This document shows, in pieces, positions 10,887 to 20,377 of a stretch of 64,000 bases of DNA (position 1 is the first letter of the stretch; every line of letters starts with the position of its first letter). A program made the translations under genes and the position numbers. The notes beneath the pieces are model-generated. The model saw only the letters and a program-made list of their open reading frames with translations. It had not been told where the DNA came from and ran no database searches. Source of the stretch: Pyropia yezoensis (lineage: Eukaryota; Rhodophyta; Bangiophyceae; Bangiales; Bangiaceae); the NCBI GenBank assembly GCA_009829735.1, contig CM020620.1, forward strand, positions 15,163,186 to 15,227,185, in the 5' to 3' direction.

Positions 10887-12830
10887 CTAGGCATGCATGC
10901 TAGGCTCTCCAACCCCACGGCCCTCACCCTCACGTGGAGGCGAGCGGCGAGACCCCCGTCGATAACGCTCCCCACCAGTCGAGGGGGCCGGCGGCTCCAA
11001 GTCGGACCCGTTGCGCCCCTCACGGTCGCGCAAGTGGCGACGACCGCGGCTGCTCTTCTGTTTGGTCTTGCGCGCAAGTTGGCGACGCAGACGCCGGACC
11101 GACTCCGACTCTGACGGAGTAGAGGACTCCGAGACGGAGTAAGACAACTCGTCTTCAGACACGGAGGGAGAGCGCCGCGAGTGTCGGCGACGACGGCGAG
11201 GAGGCGAGTATGCCCGGCTCGCACGACGTTTGCCACGCCCAAGTGGGGCTGGCTGGGGCATAATAGCCCCAATGCGAGCCAACTCGGCCGTCATAAACTC
11301 CGCCACCGACTCGCAACTCGTGGTCGCCACTGCAGTACGAACGCGCTCCTCAAGCTGAGGAGTCTCGGAAGTTTGAAGGGTTGCGGTCGACGCGGCCAAC
11401 CAGGAAATGGTGCGCACCAACGTGGTGATCATCATCTCTGAGGTTAGAGGCGTGGGCGGTAACACCAACTTGGGGCATACCGTCAGGAGGGTGGCCCCCA
11501 AGTTGGGGGACACCGGGGTGGATGACTCCACGGCCACGCTGATCGGGATGTTCCCGTGAGGCTGGAAAGGAACAGGAGGAAGCGGAGGGGCACGCCGAGG
11601 TGGCGGTACCCGGGTGTAACTGCGACCCCGACTTGGGGCCCCCGCAGTAGGTTGAGTCATATGGTCATCATATGAGGGCACAGCCATAACTATGGCCTTG
11701 TCCGGGGGTGGCGCAGTGTGGCGATCCACCCCCGGGGCATACGGGTAGTCCCCGACGCCCAACCCCTCTCGTAGGACCACACGGCCGTCGTGAAGTTCAC
11801 GAGCGACCCATACGAACTGGCGAAGTGCGCCATCGTCCTTGGGCCCACGAGTGGGGCGCCGCAACTTGTGCTCGATGCTCTCCCACTCGATAAACTTGTG
11901 GAGTCGGAGCATCTCCTCAAGTAGAGTGAGTTGTCCTGATGAGCACCCCTCAGAAACTAGCTGAGGGGTGAGCTGTTCCAAACCTTGGATAAGCCGGAGG
12001 GGGAGATGCCAGAGCATCCCCCGCCGCTGAACACAGGACACCCAGGTCGACATGACCTCGAGGAGCCACTGGGTGGCCAACATGGCCCACACTAGGTGAT
12101 CAGGGCCAGCCGTCAACATGACGGAGCCGAAGTGGTCAAGCAACCGTGGCAGCAATGCCGGGAACCCGTAGGGGACCTCAACTTGAGGCCACCACTCGGG
12201 CTTCTTCGGATAGTACTGCTCCTTACTGGCAGCAGACTGCTGAGGAAACTCAAGTTGAGCCGAGGTCACCAAGTAGGGACCTCGCCGGAAGTCCTTCTCC
12301 ATCCGCACATCAAAGTGATGAGTGTGCGGATCGGCCTCGTGAAGGCACGGGGGGCGAGTTGCCACCGCGTCCCAAGTAAAGGTCGGCAAGTCGCCGGGAC
12401 CCGGGATAGTTCCCCCGCGGTCCAGCATGGCCTTGGCCCGCTGTATATCCTCGACCTCCTCGTCGTCCAGGAAAGCAAACTGGTCCGTCCTGAAGCCGGC
12501 AGGGAACCCGACCCTACGGGAATACTTCTCCCGTAGGCGGTCCCATACCCGACCCATCGCTGCGCCAACTCGGCCACAGCGAAGAACAGTCAACCCCTCC
12601 TCATATAGAGGCCAAGCGGGGTAAAACCACCGCCCCAAGGCCTCACGTGGGACAACTTGTCCCGCCTCCGGGGAAGACCCCGCCGTCAACCCAAAGCCGG
12701 GTGACGCGGGAGTCCCATCCCCCGGAGCGACCGCGGAACCCCCGCCGGAAGTCCCGGCGGGCGCTGCCCCGTAGGACGTGTCCTCCATACGCTCGTCCAG
12801 GGAGTCAGACTCCAACCCCTGGGTCACCAT
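10887..12830 (-). CDS. Long antisense ORF inside the chromovirus
   Basis: An intact 647-residue frame read against the element, between the pol stop (10775) and the 3' LTR. The start is the ATG at 12830, in the strong context gccATGG; the frame stays open further upstream, but only with non-ATG starts. The N-terminal third is Gly/Ser/Pro-rich. The middle (about residues 90-330) has mixed, folded-protein composition with several Trp residues. The C-terminal part is Ser/Arg-rich, with RRRRRHSRRS-type patches that look like nuclear-localisation or RNA-binding segments. I recognise no family. It is not an envelope-like protein: I see no signal peptide or membrane segment. A similarly placed antisense ORF lies at 473-2286 in a different LTR family, which argues that the feature is maintained. 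Confidence 0.65.
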   Translation of the reverse strand: MVTQGLESDSLDERMEDTSYGAAPAGTSGGGSAVAPGDGTPASPGFGLTAGSSPEAGQVVPREALGRWFYPAWPLYEEGLTVLRCGRVGAAMGRVWDRLREKYSRRVGFPAGFRTDQFAFLDDEEVEDIQRAKAMLDRGGTIPGPGDLPTFTWDAVATRPPCLHEADPHTHHFDVRMEKDFRRGPYLVTSAQLEFPQQSAASKEQYYPKKPEWWPQVEVPYGFPALLPRLLDHFGSVMLTAGPDHLVWAMLATQWLLEVMSTWVSCVQRRGMLWHLPLRLIQGLEQLTPQLVSEGCSSGQLTLLEEMLRLHKFIEWESIEHKLRRPTRGPKDDGALRQFVWVARELHDGRVVLREGLGVGDYPYAPGVDRHTAPPPDKAIVMAVPSYDDHMTQPTAGAPSRGRSYTRVPPPRRAPPLPPVPFQPHGNIPISVAVESSTPVSPNLGATLLTVCPKLVLPPTPLTSEMMITTLVRTISWLAASTATLQTSETPQLEERVRTAVATTSCESVAEFMTAELARIGAIMPQPAPLGRGKRRASRAYSPPRRRRRHSRRSPSVSEDELSYSVSESSTPSESESVRRLRRQLARKTKQKSSRGRRHLRDREGRNGSDLEPPAPSTGGERYRRGSRRSPPREGEGRGVGEPSMHA

Positions 12831-13157
12831 GGCTCTCCCCGAGTTAGGGAGAGGCAGCGCGGTTGCAGCGGCACGAGACCCACCTCGAGTTGAGGGGGGC
12901 TCGGAGCGCGGGTAGATGGGTGGCCTCCCCAGCGTGGGGCGGCCCAGGGTAAGGTGAAGAGGACGTGTTGGTGGTGATAAGGTGAAAGCCGATGAGAGCA
13001 AGCTGCCGAGTGGGCAAGGTTGAGGAGAGGGGCGGTCAACGTGACGGCCTCCACATCCGCGTTACGTACTCGAGGGGGGGGGCAGCAGGTTGCGCCCCCA
13101 ACGCCGAGACGTGCGTTTACGCACCCCCTCACAGGGCCGACCGGGTCGGTCGGAACT

Positions 13158-13170
13158 GAGGAGAGGGGAG
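13158..13170 (+). other. Polypurine tract
   Basis: gaggagaggggag abuts the first base of the 3' LTR, the position of the plus-strand primer of LTR retrotransposons. Confidence 0.8.
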
Positions 13171-13639
13171 TGTGGCAGTATTGACCCCCAGGTACGGGGG
13201 CAACACGTGCCATGCAAGGGGCGGCAGGCCACTAGCCTGACCCGTTCCTCCCCCTGCATTTGGGTCCATATTCCCTAAGTTTGGGATAGTTAGCTTATTA
13301 GTAAATCCAACTTAGATTTGAGGGTTTTCTGCATTTATCGTCTTGAATTTTCATGTGGCCCGGTGGGCAGGTGCTGGGGTGGGAGATTCTGAGTGGCGAG
13401 ATTCTGAGGGGACCCTGGGGGGATAAGGGGAGGGACAGCGGGGCTTGGCCCTGCGTCCCCGTCCCGACGAAGAAACTGTTGGACCACACACCATCCTCTT
13501 GTTTGTCAGTGGGGGGTTTGCCCCACAACAGGGACAGAGTGTGTGCGACTTGCACTTCTTCCGGTTCCCCCGACACGGGAGGCAGCCCTTGTACACCGCC
13601 CCAACTTGGGTGCCGTGTGTGCAAGTGGTTTTTGCCACA
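13171..13639 (+). repeat. 3' LTR
   Basis: 469 bp with the same TGTGGCA and TGCCACA ends as the 5' copy and six substitutions relative to it. It is followed by the target duplication tctac and then by the flanking gene's leader, so its 3' end could influence transcription of the gene starting at 13671. Confidence 0.95.
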
Positions 13640-13670
13640 TCTACCTCTCTCTCTCCAAAGCATACACGGG

Positions 13671-14483
13671 ATGAGCGGGCCGTCGACTGGTCGTCTACGT
13701 GCCTCGTTGGAGGATCCTGGACGGGTACATGTCGTCACGTACATCCGCACACTGTCTGCTGATGGGAGCGTGCTTGTCCCGACCCCCCTGTCGTTCCAAA
13801 CACTAAAGCTTTGGTGTGGGGATTCCGACGATGATCTTACTGCCTTCAGCCTCTCTCAAAGCCGTTTGAATAACCTACTGCACCACCGGCGATTCGGGGA
13901 AGGCATCACACTGGCTCGGCTTGCGGTGGAGCCGCTCGACGAGAGTGTCAAGGCAGCGACGCGGCGTAGGGAAGATCAGGAGTGCGTGCGAGATGCGCTC
14001 GGCCGCCTCGCAAGTGTGTCAGACACGCACCGCGTGGCTCTATCGAAAGTCTGCCGCGCAGAGGCCAAGGCAAGGCGCCGTGCAGACGGCGTACAGGCCA
14101 CGCGGACGGCCATGGTAGATGCGGGAGCGAGCGCAAAGGGACGTTCCGCGGCGGTCGTCCAAGCAGAGGAGCTGAAACGGGGGACGTCCGAGCAGCTGCG
14201 CGCGGCGTCCACAGGTCTGCCTGTGGTGGAGGCGGAGAAGCAGGAGGCACGTACCACCCTCGCGGCAAGGATAGACGAGCACGACGCGGCCGCAGCGCGT
14301 GCTGAAGCGTCCCGTCGGGCACTCAATGCAGCGGCGAGCGTCGCCGGTGAAGCCATCAGCGCCACTACCGAGGCTCGTGCGGTGGCCGCAGCGACCGCCC
14401 GGGAGGTCGACCTGGCAGAGGGGCGGTTGGAAGAGGCCACATCGAACCTAGCCGCGTTACATCAGTGGCCCCGACCCCGCTAG
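13671..14483 (+). CDS. Coiled-coil protein of unknown function
   Basis: A 270-residue ORF starting at the ATG 31 bp after the end of the inserted LTR. The first about 80 residues are of ordinary composition. From about residue 80 to 265 it is rich in Ala, Glu, Arg and Val with a heptad-like pattern, as in long coiled coils. There is no signal peptide, membrane segment or catalytic motif that I recognise. A CT-repeat leader (ctctctctctcc) sits between the target duplication and the ATG, matching the pyrimidine-rich DNA on the far side of the element (3906-4255), so that tract was probably this gene's original 5' region. Expression may now depend on the LTR. No intron is evident. Confidence 0.55.
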   Translation: MSGPSTGRLRASLEDPGRVHVVTYIRTLSADGSVLVPTPLSFQTLKLWCGDSDDDLTAFSLSQSRLNNLLHHRRFGEGITLARLAVEPLDESVKAATRRREDQECVRDALGRLASVSDTHRVALSKVCRAEAKARRRADGVQATRTAMVDAGASAKGRSAAVVQAEELKRGTSEQLRAASTGLPVVEAEKQEARTTLAARIDEHDAAAARAEASRRALNAAASVAGEAISATTEARAVAAATAREVDLAEGRLEEATSNLAALHQWPRPR

Positions 14484-15637
14484 AGACAGCGGGGAGGCAG
14501 TAGAATACCTTGCGGTCAGCGCTGCTCACGGGCTGGGCGGGGATAGGCACCGCGCTTCCGGCCCCCCCCACAAACGTCGGCGCGTGCAGATTTAATCCGG
14601 CTAACTGTTGGCCATCCCAGCAGCCTCACAGCGTGGGCAGACGCTCCGCGGCAGGCCTCGCCGTGCAGCTGCACTCTGATCCACTATCCTGCCATCCCCC
14701 CGCCCCCCCCACCCCCCGCCCCCTTCCCGCGCGTCAACCACTTGCAGCCGCGGCGACAGCACCCCCCCCAGTCCACCTCGGCGGCGGGCGAAGGACACAG
14801 CACCGCACACTTGGCCACCGACACGGCCACCCGGTGCGGGCGAGTCCACGATGCTGGGGGTGGGAAGTGGGGATGCAACGCAACCAAACACCAGCACTCC
14901 GCTCGTGACGTGCGTGTGTTCCCGAAGTGGCCGGGCAGTGGCAAGAAGGGTCCGTGGCGCCTCGTCTCGCCACGTGCCACGGAATGCGGACCAATACGAA
15001 GGGCAACTGTAATTGTACAACAATCCACTTATGTGTCGTGGAACAGGAATTATTTATAGCTCAATTCGTCGTCGACGTTTTTCCTCCACAAGAACCCGAC
15101 GGCGGCCGCTGACTGGTTCGCTACGAAGACAGAGTCCGCGACGTACGTTGCCTGTGACCCGCCACCATCCATTCACGGCTAGGCATTTTGCAGAAGGATC
15201 CCGCCCGCCGCCGCCGCCGCCGCTGCGTCACCGGCGGCAGGCGGCGGCGGCGCCGAAAAACGCATGCGCGACACGCGCCACCACGGCACCTCTCATAGGG
15301 CAATGAGAGGGTGGGGGGGGGGGCTTGGGCTGTTTATTTTTTTTTCTATTCGCGCTCTCGGAGACACGACCCATTCTTGTCTGCGTTGACGGCGGCGTCC
15401 AGTTGCGTACACTTCGGCAGGCCCCCCTCCCCGACCAGCATCAGGGCGTGCACCCATCCACAGGCTCACCCTTCTCTGCGCCGCCCTCCTCCCCATAGTT
15501 GTTGCTGCCGCCTCTGGCGATAAGCAAGAGGCTGGGGTTGGCCGACGTCACGCTGTTCCACCCCCTGCGCACCTACTCTTCTTCCGCTGTACTCCCCGTC
15601 TTGTTTGTTCCCTTCCTCTTCCCCTGGACCACTCCTC
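14484..15637. other. Intergenic region upstream of the DDX21-like gene
   Basis: I see no gene. It contains a C-rich run near 14695-14730, a CCG triplet run with a nearby GGC run (15206-15256), a G-run followed by a T-run (15313-15350) and an A/T-rich spot (attatttatagc, near 15048). The last 100 bp are pyrimidine-rich and probably form the leader of the helicase gene. Confidence 0.4.
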
Positions 15638-17866
15638 ATGGGTCGTGGTGAAGGCGTACCTGTGTCTCTAGACGAGCGGGCGTCCGTCGCCATGCCGGTT
15701 GACGACATGGACGAGAAGGCGCGTGCCAAGAAGGAGCGCAAGGAGAAGAAGTCGGCTGCCAAGGCCTCGAAGGAGGGCAGCGCCAAGAAGGTGAAGTCGG
15801 ACAAGAAGCGCAAGCACTCGGCCGACGATGCGTCTACCGACGACGCGGCCACCACCGACACGCCTGCCGCGCCGTCGCCGGTAGCCAAGCGGCCTAAGGC
15901 CGACACCCCCGCGCCGTCAGAGGTGCGGGCCATTGCGGTCGGCGACGGGAAGATTGTGTTTGGCGACGCGGACGAGGAGGACCGGCAGCTGGCCAGCGTC
16001 ACCAAGACCGCCATCCCCGAAGCGGAAGACCTGGCGCTGTCCAAGTACGCCTTGTCGGCGCCCACCGTCAAGGCGTTGGCGTCTAAGGGCATTAAAGCGC
16101 TCTTCCCCATCCAGGCTGCTACGTTTGACCTGCTCTTTCACAAGAAGCGGGACATTATTGGTCGTGCCCGGACGGGCTCGGGCAAGACACTGGCGTTTGT
16201 GCTGCCCATCGTGGAGGCCCTGGCCGCATCTCAGAAGGCGGGCAAATTGCCTGGCCGGGAGGGAAAGCCGCTCGTCCTGGTGTTGGCGCCGACGCGGGAG
16301 CTGGCACAGCAGGTGGAGCGGGACTTCGCGTGGATTGGCAACGCACACGGTCTCAAGTCTGCCTGCTTTTACGGTGGCTCCGCGATGGGGCCCCAGTTAT
16401 CGGCACTGCGCATGGGCCGCGGCCTGGACATCCTGGTGGGCACACCCGGTCGGCTGTTGGACCACCTTGAGAGGGGGACCCTGAACCTCTCGGGGGTGCG
16501 TTACGTGGCGCTTGACGAGGCCGACGAGATGTTGTCGATGGGCTTCTCCGAGGACGTGGAGAAGCTGCTGGCCGCGTGTACCGCAGACGTCAAGCAGACG
16601 CTGCTCTTTTCTGCGACCATTCCTCGCTGGGTGAAGGATCTGGCCTCCAAGTATCTGCGGTCGGACCAGACGGAGACGGTGGACATGGTGTCTGACGATA
16701 AGAACCGGACCAACACGGATATCACGCACCTAATGCTGTCGTGCCCTCCTGGTTCCCGGCTTGGAGTCCTCGCGGATGTTATCCGCATGTACGCGGGCCC
16801 CACTGGGAAGTGCCTCATCTTCACTGATACCAAGGCGGAAGCCACGGACCTGGGCTCCACCCCTTCCATCACAGCTGCGCTCGGTACGATTGGTACCCTA
16901 CACGGGGACATTCCGCAAGCCACACGGGAGCAAACGATTGCCGCATTCCGCTCCGGTAAGATTCGGGTGCTTGTCGCCACGGACGTTGCCGCGCGTGGCC
17001 TGGATGTTCCCAATGTGGAGCTGGTCGTGCAAACCCACCCGCCAACCAGCTATGAGACGTACATTCATCGGTCCGGGCGGACGGGTCGGGCCGGCAAGAC
17101 TGGCACAGCCATCACCTTCTTCTCGTTGCGGGAGAAGAGCTCGATTGGGCTCATCACGCACAAGGCGGGGATCAAGTTCAAGCGCGTGTCGGCCCCACAA
17201 ACGGCGGACATGGTGGCTGCCAACACGTCGGACACGGTGAAGAAGGTCAATGCTGTGCCGCAATCCACCCTGAAGGTGTTTGCCTCGTCCGCTGCGCAGC
17301 TGCTGCGCGAGTACGACGCTCCGTTTGGGGTGTCTGAGGAGGACAAGCCCAAGGCGGCACTTGCAGCGGTGCTGGCATGCCTCGCCGGGTTCGGCACCCA
17401 GACTGTCCAGGTGCGGTCCATGTTGACCTGTTTTGAGGGTCAAGCGGCGGTTGTTATGAAGTCGCCAGTGCCGCTGGCGAGCCAACAAGCCGCCTGGGTG
17501 CCCATCCGTCGCCATTTTTCGCACGGCCTGGCCAGTGGCGCCCGTGGTCTCACGCTGTCGGCTGACCACTCGCAGGCGGTGTTCGACGTTGCGCAGCATC
17601 ACATGAAGGAGATTGAGGACTTCGTGCCGGGGTCGGACGGTATCACGTTTGAGTTGGCGTCTGGCGAGCTCCCGGCGCTGGAGGAGGAGCGCTTTGACCT
17701 CCAGTCTGCCTTGTCGGCCAACTCAGAGCGCAAGAACGCGTGGCGTGGGCGGGCGGGCGGCTTCCGCGGTGGCGGGGGAGGGGGAGGGCGCGGCGGTGGG
17801 GGGGGAGGCTTCCGTGGCGGTGGATTCCGGGGAGGCCGCGGTGGCGGCGGCGGGTTCAGGCGCTAG
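15638..17866 (+). CDS. DEAD-box RNA helicase, DDX21/Gu family
   Basis: An ATP-dependent RNA helicase of the nucleolar DDX21/DDX50 (Gu) group, which acts in rRNA transcription and processing. It is 742 residues from the first in-frame ATG at 15638; ATG 15692 is an alternative. Order: a Lys-rich N-terminus (residues about 20-80) of nuclear-localisation type; helicase core with ARTGSGKT (about 177), PTRELAQQ, DEAD (about 292), SAT (about 325) and HRSGRTGRAG (about 477); a GUCT-like domain at about 560-670; and an RGG/Gly-rich tail from about 700. GUCT plus the RGG tail separates it from the other DEAD-box gene at 33578. Plant plastid RH3 proteins share this architecture, but the Lys-rich start argues for the nucleolus. 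Single exon; convergent with RPN12 398 bp downstream. Confidence 0.9.
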   Translation: MGRGEGVPVSLDERASVAMPVDDMDEKARAKKERKEKKSAAKASKEGSAKKVKSDKKRKHSADDASTDDAATTDTPAAPSPVAKRPKADTPAPSEVRAIAVGDGKIVFGDADEEDRQLASVTKTAIPEAEDLALSKYALSAPTVKALASKGIKALFPIQAATFDLLFHKKRDIIGRARTGSGKTLAFVLPIVEALAASQKAGKLPGREGKPLVLVLAPTRELAQQVERDFAWIGNAHGLKSACFYGGSAMGPQLSALRMGRGLDILVGTPGRLLDHLERGTLNLSGVRYVALDEADEMLSMGFSEDVEKLLAACTADVKQTLLFSATIPRWVKDLASKYLRSDQTETVDMVSDDKNRTNTDITHLMLSCPPGSRLGVLADVIRMYAGPTGKCLIFTDTKAEATDLGSTPSITAALGTIGTLHGDIPQATREQTIAAFRSGKIRVLVATDVAARGLDVPNVELVVQTHPPTSYETYIHRSGRTGRAGKTGTAITFFSLREKSSIGLITHKAGIKFKRVSAPQTADMVAANTSDTVKKVNAVPQSTLKVFASSAAQLLREYDAPFGVSEEDKPKAALAAVLACLAGFGTQTVQVRSMLTCFEGQAAVVMKSPVPLASQQAAWVPIRRHFSHGLASGARGLTLSADHSQAVFDVAQHHMKEIEDFVPGSDGITFELASGELPALEEERFDLQSALSANSERKNAWRGRAGGFRGGGGGGGRGGGGGGFRGGGFRGGRGGGGGFRR

Positions 17867-18264
17867 GCGTTGGCTTTCCTTTGTGGTTTAGCATGTACTG
17901 TGTTGTCCTTCTGTTTTTTCTGCGCGTGAAGCACCTGTGGATACAGGTCTACCGTCGCCTGTCGCCCGGGCTAGTCCTCGTGGAGTGCGGACAGCGAACA
18001 AATCTGATCATAGAAGACGACACACGTCCATGAGGGAAAGTGCTGGCAGGGTCACTCGCCAACTCCGGAGAATGCCACTAGGGGTGGATGCGCGAAGGCA
18101 CATGGTGGCGCCATCCCACTCGATGTCCACGCGGCCATCGCGGCGAAGGCGGTGGCCAACGGTAGTCGCTTAGTCCGCGCACGGTGCTGGCACAAGCGAG
18201 CACAAAAAAAAAAAACATTCACACAAAAATGCCAACTGGTCAACAGCAGCAGCACCCCTCCGCC
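17867..18264. other. Convergent intergenic spacer
   Basis: This separates the 3' ends of the DDX21-like gene (+) and RPN12 (-). It contains an A-run at 18206-18217 followed by A-rich sequence, and is probably the overlapping 3' UTR/terminator region of both genes. No other gene is seen. Confidence 0.5.
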
Positions 18265-19690
18265 CTACACAATGCGTTCCAGCTCCTTGGCGTACTCCAT
18301 GTTGCGCTTGATCAAATCCATGGAGAGCTCCAGGTCCACTGCCGCCTCCCCCGCATCGTCCCCGCCAAAGCGGACGGTGTCGCCACTGACAACCCAGCCC
18401 CGCTCCATGGCCAGCGTATCCACCTCTTCGGGATCCTTCAGCGCCAGCAGCCGCACCAGCGTGGCCTTATCCAGCACCTCGTACGCACGCTCCGCACAGT
18501 CGGCAGTTTCTTTCCGCGCCGTGACGCAGAGGGTGTCCATGAAGAAGCGGAAGGATGCGTCAGGTACAACCGCCGCGTTGGAGAGAATCGTGGCATACGC
18601 GCCGTCCGTTAGTTGCTGCTCCAGTCGTAGCGCGTATGCTACGTGGGAATCCGTCCGCAGCTCGGTGGGGACCAGCTCCAGCTCAGTGTGGAACTCAGCA
18701 ATCCGATTTTGGGCGATGAGGCGCATCAGGTTGAGACCGAGCAGATGGCCCGCCCGGGGCGAGGGCCGCAGCACCGACGCGTAGTCGAAGTAGTACGTTT
18801 TGACCAGGGACACGTGCCGCTCAAACGACGGAATGTCCTGTGCCAGCACATCCAAAGCAAGTAACGGGGATGGGATATGTGGGAACAGCCAATGTCGGGC
18901 ATTAGTACAGCACATGTAGAGAACAGTAATGCCTGGTCAGTGGCCGCGTCGCTACAGAAGAACCACACACGGCACTCACAAAGCCCGTCTGCCCAGCCGC
19001 CACGTTTCCACGGGACAAGCCATCGCGCGCGAAGGAACATACCTCATCGAGGATGCTCAAATGTACAGCCGTCTCATACACGTCACGTGCAAGCTCGAGC
19101 TCACTGCAAAACCACCACAGGGTAGCCACAATCAAGACCACCAGCGCTTGGAGCAAGAGAAGTGTGTGTCAGCAAGTGAACCCAGAAGGACGAACCACGC
19201 AGGCCAAGCGAATCCACCATAGCCACCATCACAGCACAGACCACCGGCCAAGTTCCTTGAGCAGCTAACTAAGAACATCTGCCCAGTCATACAGACGGCC
19301 ACAAACGTACCTGACAGCGTCGGCGGTCAGCTCTGCAGCGGGCTGCAGCCCCGCCAGTTGCGTCAGGGCAATCTGTAATAGCCAAGAGAAGCACAACAGA
19401 CGCGTCCGAGCCCCCAGATAACAATGACAGGTGCTCTTGACAGAACAACCTCGGCAAGCCGCACAATAGAGTCAGCAGTTGATCAACAGGGTCTTCGACC
19501 CAACACCGCCCTGCAAGGCACGCGCCCAGGCCCAAGTGTCCAGCAAAGGAATATGAAAAAGCTAAGAGCCAAACAGCAGACCACCTACCTTGAGCTGCAC
19601 CAGCAGCTTCTTGCACCTCTCCAAGTCTGGCTTGGGCGACTCCAGCTCCTTGCGCAGGTCGGCCAGGCCGGTGCGCACATTGGTCGTCAT
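18265..19690 (-). CDS. RPN12: 26S proteasome non-ATPase subunit 8 (Rpn12)
   Basis: A subunit of the lid of the 19S regulatory particle, which helps assemble the particle that receives ubiquitinated substrates. Four exons read on the minus strand: 19690-19589, 19372-19311, 19103-19043 and 18837-18265. Every intron has GT and AG ends and the phases agree (0, 2, 0), giving about 265 residues, normal for the family. The last exon carries the conserved PCI-type core, with DIPSFER, the LLGLNLM segment, RIAEFHTELE and a C-terminus ending in LERIV. Exon 1 starts at ATG 19690. It is divergently paired with RPN3, whose ATG lies 687 bp away at 20378, so the two lid subunits may share control elements. 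Confidence 0.9.
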
Positions 19691-20377
19691 TGCCGGGCAA
19701 AAGGTCGGCCCTGGGGTCGATGACGCCCACCAGAGAATGGACGCTGCAAAGAACAAGCCGCGACGTCCAGCCACCGAGCGCGCCAGCGGCAGTGGAGTAG
19801 TCGCTGGCTCGGCCAACTCGAGGAAGAGAGGCACTAGCACAAACCGGATGCGGATCGACCGCCAGAGGATGGCGCTGCTGCTGTCCAGCTTGAAGCTGTC
19901 ACAGACTTACACCCAACCGACAACAAGTACCTCAGTGAATTGTATCCTCAAGTCATCCACAAGCCCCCCTCACCAAATGAGCCTCAGCGAATTTCTCCTA
20001 CAGTGACCCACAAGCCCACCTCCACCATTGTAGCTGACACAATGCTGCGTGGTTGGAGCCCAATCGGCCTCTCCATAGCGTGCTGTCACGTGGGGAGTCA
20101 CACCTTTTTAGTCACGATCCAGGAGGGCAGACGAGGCGCTCGTATTGGAAGTGGGGTCGCGGCATTGCGCTGCTACGACTATTTGCTACTGCCACCCTCC
20201 GCGAAGCAGACGCGTCTGCTGTATCTGCCGTTGCTTGTCTTCCCCCACGCCGTTGCAGGCGGTGGACAGGGTCACTCCGCCCCGATCCTCTCTGCTCGCT
20301 CCTGGCCGACACTGCTTCCGTGCCGGTGCCAGGCAGACTGCCAAGGTTGGGGTGTGCCACCCGGTCCGCGCGTGATC
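19691..20377. promoter_or_regulatory. Shared intergenic region of divergent RPN12 and RPN3
   Basis: 687 bp lie between the start codons of two proteasome lid subunits facing away from each other. A short repeated motif, cacaagcccacc/cacaagcccccc, occurs at about 19961 and 20007. I could not find a yeast-type PACE box (GGTGGCAAA), only weak partial matches such as ctgccaccc near 20189. The bidirectional-promoter role is inferred from layout. Confidence 0.45.

Larger units (their letters stand above)
4261..13639 (+). mobile_element. Complete Ty3/gypsy chromovirus LTR retrotransposon
   Basis: A 9379-bp element bounded by two 469-bp LTRs that each begin TGTGGCA and end TGCCACA. The 5-bp flanks are identical: tctac at 4256-4260 and at 13640-13644. 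The LTRs differ at six positions by my count, so the insertion is fairly recent. Order inside: primer-binding site, Gag, Pol (protease, RT, RNase H, integrase, chromodomain), a long antisense ORF, polypurine tract. RT before integrase plus the C-terminal chromodomain place it in the Ty3/gypsy chromovirus clade. Pol carries two in-frame TAG codons, so this copy is probably non-autonomous now. It inserted 31 bp upstream of the ATG at 13671. Confidence 0.95.
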
